From NCBI RefSeq assembly GCF_013369335.1, contig NZ_SZQJ01000036.1, forward strand, positions 679,996 to 743,995: a stretch of DNA of 64,000 nt, in the 5' to 3' direction. This stretch comes from Vibrio sp. JPW-9-11-11. Lineage in GTDB: Bacteria > Pseudomonadota > Gammaproteobacteria > Enterobacterales > Vibrionaceae. Position 1 is the first letter of the stretch, and every line of letters starts with the position of its first letter. Shown one piece after another: positions 46,701-54,587 of the stretch. Below the pieces are notes generated by a model, which was not told the origin of the DNA, did no database searches, and saw only the letters and a list, made by a program, of their open reading frames with translations. A program made the position numbers and the translations under genes.

Positions 46701-48488
46701 CAAAGCCGAATGGTAAGCACTATTCGAGATTCGTCGTTCTCTTTACTCGAGATCATTAATGATATTTTGGATTTTTCGAAAATTGAGTCGGGCCAAATGG
46801 AGCTCGATTTGACCCAAGTGAACCCTCTTTACTTGATTGAAAAAACATTAGAGGCGTTATGGTTGAGTGCCAACCAGAAAGGCGTTGAACTCTATCTAGT
46901 TTACGATTGTAACTCGCCAGAACAAGTATTGATCGATCCCGTCAGAACAAGACAAATCTTACTTAACCTTCTAGGAAATGCGGTTAAGTTTAGCCAAGCC
47001 GATGGTCAACGAGGCTTAGTTAAGCTCGTTGTCCAATACGACACTGAGAGTCAGGTGTTTTCTGTGATGGTTAAGGACAACGGCGTTGGTATGACTGAAG
47101 AACAGCAGCTAAAACTCTTTAAGCCTTTCACTCAAGCTGACAGTTCGACGACGCGTAAATATGGTGGTACAGGTTTAGGTTTAAGTATTACTAAATCATT
47201 TGTTGAGTTAATGGGAGGAAAGATTGCAGTACAAAGCGAGTTGGGTATTGGGAGTGAGTTTTTGTTTACTCTGCCTGCGCAAGCCTGTACTGAGCAGAGA
47301 CTGTTTGAACGTTTTGACTTTTCGACCATTACATTAGTGCTCAGCATTAGCGATGCCACCTTGGAAGAAGTCTGCCGAGTGGTGCTAGGTGATCTAAACT
47401 TTTTTGCTATCACTTCAGAGCCTTACGCGGGAAAACAACGTGATCAGAGTAAGACCGTTTTAATCACCGATGTTGGTGTTAGCGACGTCAAGTCAGTGCG
47501 AACTTTAATACTCAATGAAAACCCTTCAGGAAGCAGTGGTTATAACGCTCCTGACCGCTATTTTGTGGGTACGCGACCATTAAAAGTGAGTGAGTTGGTT
47601 CTAGGGTTGGCGATATTAACCGCTCAAGAGAGCCCTGACTTTGATTGGAATGACAACCTAATTGATGATGAAGCCAATCAAAGCTTGATAAGTGATGAGG
47701 CCAATCAGTCTATTCGAATTTTGTGTGCTGAGGACCAGCCTACCAACCAAATGGTATTAACGCAGCAGTTGACTAAGTTAGGTTACCGTTTTGATATGGC
47801 TGAGAATGGTCGCGACGCGCTATCTATGTGGACCGAAAACTCTTATGACTTAGTCCTTACAGACTGCCATATGCCAGAAATGGATGGCTTTGAGCTAACT
47901 TCTGAAATACGCCGAATAGAGTCTGAACAAAACATGGAGCGCAGTTTAATCATCGCTATCACGGCCAATGCACTGGTTGGAGAAGCAGAGCACTGTTTGG
48001 AAGCCGGAATGGATGACTACATCTCTAAACCAGTAGAACTTGCAACCTTAAGAAAGGTTCTCGCCTTTCGTTTAAGAGGCAAGGCTGTGCGGGTTAGAGA
48101 GATTGACGATACAAAACCGAGTCATGATGCTTCCGCAGGAACGTTTGAAATAGAAAATCTAATTGATAGGAAGCATTTAAGGGAAGTAATTGGAAGTGAT
48201 GATGAAGAAATGAGCCGAGCAGTGCTATCGATGTTTTGGCAAAGTGTATCGCAAGACGTAGAAAAGTTGGGTCTTGCGTTAAAAGACAATGATTATACTC
48301 AGATAAAGAGCCTCGCTCATGGTGCTAAAGGTGCATCCTCCTCTAGCGGTGCTTTATCTTTAAGTGACCTTTTTCGCACAATTGAAAACAACAACCAAGA
48401 CTTTGAACTGGTTGATAAAGCATTAAAGGATGTTGCTCAGATGATGAGAAAAATTCAGCGCGAGTTGGAACAAGCAAAAATAATTTAG
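43704..48488 (+). CDS. LOV/PAS hybrid histidine kinase (putative blue-light photoreceptor)
   Basis: A 1594-residue membrane kinase. Order: TM about 8-27; Cache-like periplasmic region about 30-325; TM about 329-349; HAMP to 400; LOV domain about 420-533 with GRNCRFLQ (C464), N496, N507 and Q527; FixL-like PAS about 557-675 with H617 and R637 at the positions of the FixL haem ligand and its arginine partner; PAS about 690-810; PAS_3 about 827-945; HisKA with H975; HATPase (N1092, DNGVGM, GGTGLGLSI); decayed receiver about 1205-1310; receiver with D1387; HPt with H1539. LOV proteins bind FMN and form a cysteinyl adduct in blue light, so this is probably a light-driven phosphorelay. The likely targets are the flanking response regulators. 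Haem binding is unproven. Confidence 0.88.
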   Translation: MKLSIKLPSLFFAFGILMLAAVAIVSTKGRDILQETTLKNIEREATLLIRLIERNLFERYHDAQAFPMSLGVIDKERLDYVATSALTAANLNNFVQNYKVYRRIIILDKEGNILASNTENAYGKTLSTLPINASKIRSSDWFKQAMSGVTLDPEKPKSSYVIGPRRFLIDDNPSSYDMIFASLILDKYGEPAGLWVNIVDFSAVESIVAETYNLLSNRGFVSSELTVLDDEGRIIVDYDPVGQNEAIYTRDFEVLSRLNLAQNGVEGARLAVAGLSGSNISTHFRKQVEQVTGFAHTSGAYDYRGLGWSVLIRVQVEEAFAQSQDLFRNSFLLATFLLTMIIVVAFALGKQITRPLNDLSKAINHLALGKKDVELPKITGRDEIANMVSELTQLRDIVIDREKLSKETDEQRFQLEIQSRAIDATATGITVADVRLPDAPIIFTNQAFEELTGYPKAEVIGRNCRFLQNHDVEQPEIEKLRYAIKNKLSCSVVMRNYKKDGTLFYNNLRIDPVFSDDGELTHYIGVQTDITELKRAEDEAKIKLENEVARRTQEARDSESRLRTVFDTALDGTVVIDNKGIIVDVNRSLELIFGRIREELIGENVSILMPSHYAEIHDGFINKYLLTGDKKLIGTPRKVEGQHKTGRIFPIEVSVGETWLGDSQVFVGVVKDITLQEETKLREQELQAELRERELIYRAAFNQAAVGICRVSLSGQFIEVNDKMCEIFGYEEHELLQLTFLDVTHADYREKSQRMVKQVLETEQRSFTTDKLYINKLGEEFWATISVSLVTDDSDVPKYFVSVVEDISNRKRIEKELITAKAARDELLRGMRLASDAGGVFNWSLSLDTQILRWDDGTYLLHGVAPGTQLTLSDWELFVHPRDRASVMNNLHKAIEEEQVFNAEYRVINQSTNSVHWVKSSGDIVLDSESQKRFVFGINIDISNERATLAALEKETLSAKQANEAKSRFLATMSHEIRTPMNGVVGMVDLLKETSLDHEQSRMVSTIRDSSFSLLEIINDILDFSKIESGQMELDLTQVNPLYLIEKTLEALWLSANQKGVELYLVYDCNSPEQVLIDPVRTRQILLNLLGNAVKFSQADGQRGLVKLVVQYDTESQVFSVMVKDNGVGMTEEQQLKLFKPFTQADSSTTRKYGGTGLGLSITKSFVELMGGKIAVQSELGIGSEFLFTLPAQACTEQRLFERFDFSTITLVLSISDATLEEVCRVVLGDLNFFAITSEPYAGKQRDQSKTVLITDVGVSDVKSVRTLILNENPSGSSGYNAPDRYFVGTRPLKVSELVLGLAILTAQESPDFDWNDNLIDDEANQSLISDEANQSIRILCAEDQPTNQMVLTQQLTKLGYRFDMAENGRDALSMWTENSYDLVLTDCHMPEMDGFELTSEIRRIESEQNMERSLIIAITANALVGEAEHCLEAGMDDYISKPVELATLRKVLAFRLRGKAVRVREIDDTKPSHDASAGTFEIENLIDRKHLREVIGSDDEEMSRAVLSMFWQSVSQDVEKLGLALKDNDYTQIKSLAHGAKGASSSSGALSLSDLFRTIENNNQDFELVDKALKDVAQMMRKIQRELEQAKII

Positions 48489-48508
48489 CGTAGAAGAAGG
48501 AAATCAGT

Positions 48509-49429
48509 TTGTTAAATATCAATATTACAGATCAGGTTCCATTCACTAGCTTTGCTGAGGCGAGCCGCAGTACTTTACGCTATTTGAGTCATAAATATGG
48601 CTTCGGCGCTTGGATGATGACACGTAAAAATGATGACGAATGGGTGATTTTACAGATAGAAGGAGAGGGATATCAAATTGACGAAATGTCAGTTTTGAGT
48701 TGGAGTGACTCAATATGCAGCCGCATGGTTAAAGGGCAAGGGCCACGGTGGGTTGCAGATGTCAATCATGTCGAGGTTTACAAAAATGCTCCTATATATA
48801 GTCAACAGCCGATTCGAGCATATGTCGGTATACCGGTATGTTATCCCAATGGCGATCTGTTTGGCACTCTTTGCGCTATTGATCCTACCCCAACGACCCG
48901 TATTCCTGTTGATGGCCAAGACACCGTCGAGCTGATATCAAAGCTCCTATCTAGTTTGCTACAACTAGAATTGCAGAACATTACGTTAACTCGAAGACAG
49001 ATTGACTTTTTACCTGAACAGTTGAAAGACAGTCAAACCGGCTTTTTAAATCGCTTGGGCTGGTCAGTATATCTAGAAAAAGAACAAAGCAACATCCAAG
49101 CGACGGGAGCCCAGATACACATAATCGCGCTAGATGTTGCACGCATCGAGCCTCCGCATAGAAAACAGAACCATATGTATGCTCTGGTTGCTTCAATTAT
49201 AAAAATGGCGATGTCGGAGGACTGTTATGTCGCGAGGTTGAGCGATGAAATATTCACGCTATTGGTGGCAGATCTATCAACTAGTCAAGTAGAAATGTGT
49301 ATTTCGAAAATAGCAGGCGGCTTTGACGAAGCGGGTATAAAAGCCGCAATCGGATACAAAAAGCATGGCTATCAAGGGAAGCTAGACACGACAGTAATGG
49401 GAGCAATTAAGGACGCTAAGTGTCTTTAG
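48509..49429 (+). CDS. GAF domain protein with degenerate GGDEF domain
   Basis: A 306-residue soluble protein. A GAF domain (about 15-155, with VGIPVCYPNGDLFGTLCAIDP) is followed by a GGDEF-fold region (about 165-306). It keeps the entry motif DSQTGFLNRLGW, but SDEIF (245-249) replaces GGDEF and the substrate Asp/Asn region is altered, so it should not make c-di-GMP. It may bind GTP or a partner, or act as an allosteric domain. The start is TTG with AAGGA seven bases upstream; the gene begins 20 bases after the kinase stop, within the same operon. Confidence 0.78.
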   Translation: MLNINITDQVPFTSFAEASRSTLRYLSHKYGFGAWMMTRKNDDEWVILQIEGEGYQIDEMSVLSWSDSICSRMVKGQGPRWVADVNHVEVYKNAPIYSQQPIRAYVGIPVCYPNGDLFGTLCAIDPTPTTRIPVDGQDTVELISKLLSSLLQLELQNITLTRRQIDFLPEQLKDSQTGFLNRLGWSVYLEKEQSNIQATGAQIHIIALDVARIEPPHRKQNHMYALVASIIKMAMSEDCYVARLSDEIFTLLVADLSTSQVEMCISKIAGGFDEAGIKAAIGYKKHGYQGKLDTTVMGAIKDAKCL

Positions 49430-49450
49430 CTGTTATGGTTAGGAGTTGGA

Positions 49451-50599
49451 ATGACTATATCAAAAACGAGTGTCTATATTTTTTATAATACCAAAGAGAT
49501 ATTAGACATGGTTGAGCCCGTGGTTTCGATTTTGTTCGATAGCGTGTATTCAATCGACATTGAAAGAGAACAGGCGCGGTTTATAGAGACTCTAAAAGAA
49601 GACCATGTCAGTATTATTTCGATTTACGCCTTTGACTCGCCGAGTGAAGCAGAAAAACTAGCTAGGTTGCTCCATGGACATCAGGCATTGCAGCATAGAA
49701 GTCGTGTTCCCAAGCAAGATATCCTGATGTGCAATAAAACTTTTCGTCACCAAGCTTACGACTTGTGTGTAGAGGATGTTTTTTATAGCTACGAAACATT
49801 CAAACCCATCTATGACACTAACAAAGTTGTATTAACTCTTCGTCGATTGGCACAACATTTAATGACTCAAGTTCATCTTCAAGAGGCGGAAAAAGATAAC
49901 TCAGAAATGGAAGCAAGCATTTCGAATAGTCTTGAATCCATTCATTGTCTACAAAGTGAGGTAGCTGATTCTTCGCAAAGTCATACTCAGGAGTTTGACC
50001 AAGTGACCGAGCAACTCAATAGTTTACTCGCGCATATCCCTAAAGGAGAATGGGAAAAAGCATTTACCAACATTTTACGTTCGATGCCTGATTCTGTACA
50101 AAAAGACGCACTGAGTCGCTTCTCGTTGCAAGACTTTAGAGACGATATTGAACGATACAAAAATAATAGCGTTGCTATGCTAAATCGAGTGTCGGAATCA
50201 CTTGAATCAGCCAAACCAAAATTGGTCACCAAAGGCCCTCTAATTGTTGTAGCGGATGATCAACCAGTCATGTTGAAAATTATTACTTCCATCTTAGAAC
50301 CAAGAGGTTACAAAGTAGAGGTTGCCAGCAATGGGGTAGAGGCCATTATGAAAGCTAAAGTGATGCGACCGTCACTCTTGCTACTCGATATCGACATGCC
50401 TATTATGGACGGTCTTGCAACGCTTGAAGCGGTAAAAAAAGTAGAGAGCCTGAATGGCATCCCAGCCATTATGCTAACCAGTCATTCAGACAAAGATATT
50501 ATTCAATCCAGTATTAGCCTTGGTGCAGTTGACTACGTCGTCAAACCGACTAAGGCGGAGATACTACTAGCGAAAATTGCCAAGGTGATTAAAAGCTAG
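49451..50599 (+). CDS. Response regulator with unrecognised N-terminal domain
   Basis: A 382-residue protein with an ordinary receiver at the C-terminus (about 262-380; D269-D270, phospho-acceptor D313 in LLLLDIDMP, T346 in MLTS, KPT near the end). Residues 1-135 have alternating strands and helices and a KP at 118-119, so they may be a decayed receiver; that is inference. Residues 140-255 are helical, partly coiled coil. No DNA-binding or enzymatic output is seen. GGAGT lies seven bases before the ATG. As the last gene of the operon it may be a phosphate sink, a scaffold or a protein-binding output of the LOV kinase. Confidence 0.8.
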   Translation: MTISKTSVYIFYNTKEILDMVEPVVSILFDSVYSIDIEREQARFIETLKEDHVSIISIYAFDSPSEAEKLARLLHGHQALQHRSRVPKQDILMCNKTFRHQAYDLCVEDVFYSYETFKPIYDTNKVVLTLRRLAQHLMTQVHLQEAEKDNSEMEASISNSLESIHCLQSEVADSSQSHTQEFDQVTEQLNSLLAHIPKGEWEKAFTNILRSMPDSVQKDALSRFSLQDFRDDIERYKNNSVAMLNRVSESLESAKPKLVTKGPLIVVADDQPVMLKIITSILEPRGYKVEVASNGVEAIMKAKVMRPSLLLLDIDMPIMDGLATLEAVKKVESLNGIPAIMLTSHSDKDIIQSSISLGAVDYVVKPTKAEILLAKIAKVIKS

Positions 50600-50890
50600 T
50601 TCACGTAGTATGGGCTGGGCGCAGAGGACTTTTGACAGGACTACACATGAACTTGTATGAGTGTTTACGAACAGGCCAGTAACATTCATTATCGCTTCAT
50701 GGCGAAGATTTGCGATAAACCTACTAAGTCATGCAAGTACATTACCCCCTAAATCACTCAATATTCAACAACGTTTTACATTAGAAAGTAGTGACACCCA
50801 AACCAATAGTGAGCGAACTGGTTGGTGGCTTCAGCTGACAAGCATGTATCTTGTCAGCATCATACCGTTTGTAGCACTTGATTTAAGAGA

Positions 50891-51091
50891 TTATTTTAAG
50901 CCGTTTCCTAGCACAGAGATCGATTCGGCGTTTGAGGCTCGGTCAAAGTGAACGTTGATCTTGGTGCCTGACTTTTCAAAAACCATATCATCAAAGTCTG
51001 TCATTGCGATTTTGTATCCGTTACGGGCAAAGAGACTCGTGACTCTGGTTCTCTGCTGTATTTTTAGAGCAGACGAAAACAGTTTTTCCAT
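50891..51091 (-). CDS. Small protein of unknown function (66 residues)
   Basis: Minus-strand frame with a strong ribosome site (GGAGGG, nine bases before ATG). The product begins MEKLFSSALKIQQRTRVTSL and continues as a mixed alpha/beta sequence with NGYKIAMTDFDDMVFEKSGTKINVHF, which looks like a folded small domain. No family is recognised. It stands alone between the LOV operon and the AhpD gene. A plus-strand frame (50661-50951) overlaps its 3' end but lacks a ribosome site. Confidence 0.6.
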   Translation of the reverse strand: MEKLFSSALKIQQRTRVTSLFARNGYKIAMTDFDDMVFEKSGTKINVHFDRASNAESISVLGNGLK

Positions 51092-51387
51092 ACCAATAAA
51101 CCCTCCGTTAATTGTGTGAATACATTTAGCTTAGTAGCAAGTCAAGACAATCGCCACGAATATGTTTGCATTTTTTAAGCATGTCTATTGACATATAAAT
51201 CAGTGGTAAACATAGCCAGAATGAGACTAGATAGAGGGCATGGCGATATGTTTCGTCCATTGTCGACAACTGCAGGTTACTCACATTTCGGGACTCTGAA
51301 ATCGTTGCGCTGATGTCGAAAACGTTCAATACCCAAGTTTCACTATCGATTATCTTAAACCTCGACAACTTACTAAGGAGATAACCG

Positions 51388-51849
51388 ATGACGAAACGAG
51401 CCAATTATTTTGGATTAGCCCCAAGCGCCGTTCAAATTTTGATGGAGCAAGAGAGCTATTTGCATCAACAATTTGCGGCGTCAGAAGTGGTAAACGTCGC
51501 GCTGTGGGAACTGGTCAAACTTCGAGTATCACAGATCAACCAATGCGCTTTCTGTATCGATATGCACAGTAAAGACGCCCTAAACAAAGGGGAAAAGTTT
51601 GAGCGTTTGTTAGGTCTGAGTGCTTGGCGTGATATGCCGTTATACACTCATATCGAAACAGTGGCTCTAGAATGGGCTGAGCATTTAACCTATGGCAACC
51701 CTGTCGATGACCAGTGCTATCAACGTGTCGTGGAAGCCTTTGGTGAGAAAACACTGGTGGACTTGACCATTGCAATCAACGCGATCAATAGTTGGAATCG
51801 TATTGCAAAAACATTCAAACCTGAGGTAGGCAGCTATAAGCCACAATAG
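51388..51849 (+). CDS. AhpD-like carboxymuconolactone decarboxylase family protein
   Basis: A 153-residue protein of the AhpD/CMD fold. The redox motif CAFC (C53, C56) with H60 and the preceding helix (ALWELVKLRVSQIN) match alkylhydroperoxidase-like members. The C-terminal INSWNRIAKTF stretch is also typical. Such proteins act as peroxidases or thiol oxidoreductases; the substrate is unknown. AAGGAG lies eight bases upstream. An AraC-type regulator follows 28 bases later on the same strand, a common pairing. Confidence 0.87.
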   Translation: MTKRANYFGLAPSAVQILMEQESYLHQQFAASEVVNVALWELVKLRVSQINQCAFCIDMHSKDALNKGEKFERLLGLSAWRDMPLYTHIETVALEWAEHLTYGNPVDDQCYQRVVEAFGEKTLVDLTIAINAINSWNRIAKTFKPEVGSYKPQ

Positions 51850-51877
51850 ACCACCTGATTCGACGTTTCACTTTCAG

Positions 51878-52618
51878 TTGTCCCGACCAGCGGGACGACT
51901 GAATACTTACGTCCAAGGGATATGGTCGGCGTCTGTTGCAAAGTCGCAGCGCGAGCCGATCGTTAAATCGCTGTATTCGGATGCAGCGAGTGGTATTGTC
52001 TTTCACCTTCATGGAGAGGTGAAGATATCGGGTAACCCCATTCCTCACGGTGTAGTACTTTTACCTGTGGAACGAGTTTCTCAACGTATCAGCTTATCAG
52101 CAGAGGCGCAGTTGGCGGGCATACGTTTTCATCCCGCGATCAGTTACGGCGTGTTAGGGCGTCTGTATGATGAGCCCACGTTATTGTCGCCTAGCAACGA
52201 CTCTCTCTATCATTTCTATGACTTGTATTGCGAACTCAAGCAGCCATCAGACAACAACAAACGGGTTGAGACGATAAATCGTTGGGTTGATGAGCATGTT
52301 GATTTCTCGAACATCATCCCAGTTTCGCTGCAGCGAGCGCTGGACTGTATTAATCAAGACATGGCTCCGGGAGAGTTAGATGGACAAGTTTCACTGAGTC
52401 AAAGACAAATAGAACGTCAGTTTAAACAATGGATAGAAATGACGCCAAAGCAATATCAACGCATTCTTAGGGTCAGAAATGCGCTCGACTATCTGCGCAA
52501 CAATCGTCAGGCGGAACTGGTAGACGTCGCGCAGCGGTTTGGATTTAGCGATCAAGCCCATATGACCAGAGAGTTTAGAGCCATTGCTGCGATAACGCCC
52601 GGGAAACTGATGCGCTGA
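51878..52618 (+). CDS. AraC-family transcriptional regulator
   Basis: A 246-residue regulator with an N-terminal DUF6597-like sensor region and a C-terminal AraC helix-turn-helix (about 150-245: SLSQRQIERQFKQWIEMTPKQY and the second helix set DVAQRFGFSDQAHMTREF). The only usable start is TTG 51878, with a poor ribosome site. The frame is open upstream to 51830, and the unused codons (TFHFQLSRPAG region) look like family sequence, so the true start may be an unusual codon or the N-terminus may be damaged. It probably regulates the AhpD-like gene just upstream. Confidence 0.82.
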   Translation: MSRPAGRLNTYVQGIWSASVAKSQREPIVKSLYSDAASGIVFHLHGEVKISGNPIPHGVVLLPVERVSQRISLSAEAQLAGIRFHPAISYGVLGRLYDEPTLLSPSNDSLYHFYDLYCELKQPSDNNKRVETINRWVDEHVDFSNIIPVSLQRALDCINQDMAPGELDGQVSLSQRQIERQFKQWIEMTPKQYQRILRVRNALDYLRNNRQAELVDVAQRFGFSDQAHMTREFRAIAAITPGKLMR

Positions 52619-52638
52619 GCTTTAGAGTGTGCAAGTCG

Positions 52639-53604
52639 TCATCGAACAAACGCTGGGTCAAATACGGTTGAGCGATTGCGGCCTGACTGTTTTGAATAGT
52701 AAAGTGATTTGTCGGCGTGCTCTAGCCAAGTCATATGACATGTTTGATGGTCTGAGATTTCACATACGCCAAGACTGATGGTGTATCTCACCTCATGAGG
52801 ATCGCTATTTACCACCGACTGTTCAATACGTTTGCGCAGACGCTCGGTAAAATAGAGCGCTTGATCGGCGCAGGTGCCCGGTAAAATAACGGTGAACTCT
52901 TCGCCGCCGTAGCGGCCGCAAATATCAGAGCTACGAGAGGCTTTCTTCAGAGCCGCCGCGGCGTGACGAATAACCTCATCACCCACCGTATGTCCGTATG
53001 TATCATTGACACGTTTGAAATGGTCGATATCAAAGATAACCAGAGAAGAAGTATAGCCTTGCAGGCGACTCTGCTCATATTCTTGCCGCAAACAACTTTC
53101 CCAATGGCTACGGTTGAACAGTTTTGTTAGGCCGTCTGTACGGCTTAAATCCGATAGCTTCTGGTTTGAGTCGAGTAAGTGAATTTTGTTTTTCGCGATG
53201 TCGCTGACGTCATTAATGATGATACTGACATGTGAAACCTCACCATTGACGGACGTGAGCGGTGAAAAATTAATGTTCTGGCGCATCTCGCTCAAGCTGT
53301 TGGAAATCGGGCTAAAATTTTTGAATTTGAACAGATAAGGCCTGTCTTCCCAACAGGAAAAGCCGCGACTATTTAGGCTAAACGCCGTATCGACTTTGCG
53401 CCTTAACCAAGTTTGAGGTAAGTCATTGACCACGGCAAACAAGTTCTTGCCGATAATTTGGTCGGCTGGAATGCCGCTGTACGATTGCATAAACGCATTC
53501 CAAACACAGACGTTATACTCTCTATCTAAAACGATGAGCCCAGCGTCTAAGTCGCCGAGAATTTGCATCGCCCAATGTAGATCGCCAATATCCATATTGT
53601 TCAT
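52639..53604 (-). CDS. PAS-GGDEF diguanylate cyclase
   Basis: A 321-residue soluble protein from MNNMDIGDLHWAMQ (GGAGAG six bases upstream). An N-terminal PAS domain (about 10-130, LDAGLIVLDREYNVCVWN) is joined to a GGDEF domain (about 155-315) with DGLTKLFNR, active-site GGEEF and an intact RxxD inhibitory site (RSSD five residues before). It should be an active, feedback-inhibited c-di-GMP synthase. Its start overlaps the stop of the receiver-CheC gene by four bases, so the two are translationally coupled and probably act in one pathway. Confidence 0.9.
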   Translation of the reverse strand: MNNMDIGDLHWAMQILGDLDAGLIVLDREYNVCVWNAFMQSYSGIPADQIIGKNLFAVVNDLPQTWLRRKVDTAFSLNSRGFSCWEDRPYLFKFKNFSPISNSLSEMRQNINFSPLTSVNGEVSHVSIIINDVSDIAKNKIHLLDSNQKLSDLSRTDGLTKLFNRSHWESCLRQEYEQSRLQGYTSSLVIFDIDHFKRVNDTYGHTVGDEVIRHAAAALKKASRSSDICGRYGGEEFTVILPGTCADQALYFTERLRKRIEQSVVNSDPHEVRYTISLGVCEISDHQTCHMTWLEHADKSLYYSKQSGRNRSTVFDPAFVR

Positions 53605-54587
53605 AACACGCTCTCCAATATTCCTTTGATAGCCCCGAGTGAATCGTTGTCCATGAGAAAGACGATATCGCAAGCCACATCTATGTTTTCAGCCCGATAA
53701 ACGAACTCAATGGTGAAGATATCTTGCTCGTAATCTGCGAGAAAGCGATTCGAGTTGAGGGAAGCGGTCAGCGCTTCGGTCTCGAGTACGATGGGCTGGC
53801 GTAATGAAATATTGATGTCGAGTTGTTTGCTAAATGAGCCTAAGAAGGAAGACACCAGTAGGTTCGCGAGATCTAAAATTACCTCGTTGGTCGAGCATTG
53901 ATAATGGTCGCCGTCGTCGTTGTTGTGCAGTTTATCGAACCCCGAACCATGCAAACACACTAGCGCTTCGCCGTTGATCCCATGGCCAACAAAACGTTGT
54001 GATACCGCGCGAGATTCCGAACTGTTGACAATATCTTGCAACGTCATTTTAAGTTCGGATTGATGTAAAGAGGCGACATTCGGTAGTGGCATTTCGATAA
54101 AACGCCCTACCTGTTGTGAGATCAACGCAGCGCTAGAGCCTAGCGCAATATTACTCATTTCCCGAATCGCTGCGACTAAATCGACTCGGTTCGATTGCTT
54201 GTGAGATAGAGAGACTTCATTGTTGCGCAGAGGAATGTGGTATTTATGAAATAAGCCCACTAAGTCAGAGGTGGCAAATGGTTTTTCGATGAAATCTGCC
54301 GCGCCCATATCGGAGCAACGTGACTTTGCCGCGGCTTGAATATCGCCTGAAACAACAATGACGTCAGTAGGGTAGTGGTTGACGGGCAGCGCGGCAAGGA
54401 CCTCAAACCCATCCATGACAGGCATGGTCAAATCGAGAAACAAAACATCGATGTCGCAATCGGCCATAATATCGAGTGCTTGTTGGCCATCTTCTGCTTG
54501 GTGAATAACAAGATTCGCTGACGGTTCGATTCTGCCAATGATGGATTTGCGAGCGATAATCGAATCATCGCAAACTAATATGTTCAT
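53601..54587 (-). CDS. Receiver-CheC fusion protein
   Basis: A 328-residue cytoplasmic protein. The receiver domain (1-118) has D7-D8, phospho-acceptor D52 (FLDLTMP) and KP at 102-103. The C-terminal part (about 132-325) is a CheC/CheX-type phosphatase fold. The first active helix has E143 and N146 (EMSNIALGSSAALIS), and the second has D239 and N242 where the usual residues are Glu and Asn. CheC proteins dephosphorylate CheY-type receivers. The fusion could be a self-limiting or partner-directed phosphatase. It is co-translated with a PAS-GGDEF cyclase, which links it to c-di-GMP control. Confidence 0.85.
   Translation of the reverse strand: MNILVCDDSIIARKSIIGRIEPSANLVIHQAEDGQQALDIMADCDIDVLFLDLTMPVMDGFEVLAALPVNHYPTDVIVVSGDIQAAAKSRCSDMGAADFIEKPFATSDLVGLFHKYHIPLRNNEVSLSHKQSNRVDLVAAIREMSNIALGSSAALISQQVGRFIEMPLPNVASLHQSELKMTLQDIVNSSESRAVSQRFVGHGINGEALVCLHGSGFDKLHNNDDGDHYQCSTNEVILDLANLLVSSFLGSFSKQLDINISLRQPIVLETEALTASLNSNRFLADYEQDIFTIEFVYRAENIDVACDIVFLMDNDSLGAIKGILESVL

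Noticed and set aside
50661..50951. 96-codon plus-strand frame after the LOV operon
   Set aside because: GTG start without a ribosome site, composition not family-like, and its 3' end overlaps the better-supported minus-strand gene at 50891-51091.
51126..51404. 92-codon minus-strand frame
   Set aside because: Overlaps the promoter and first codons of the AhpD-like gene and has no recognisable features; probably chance.
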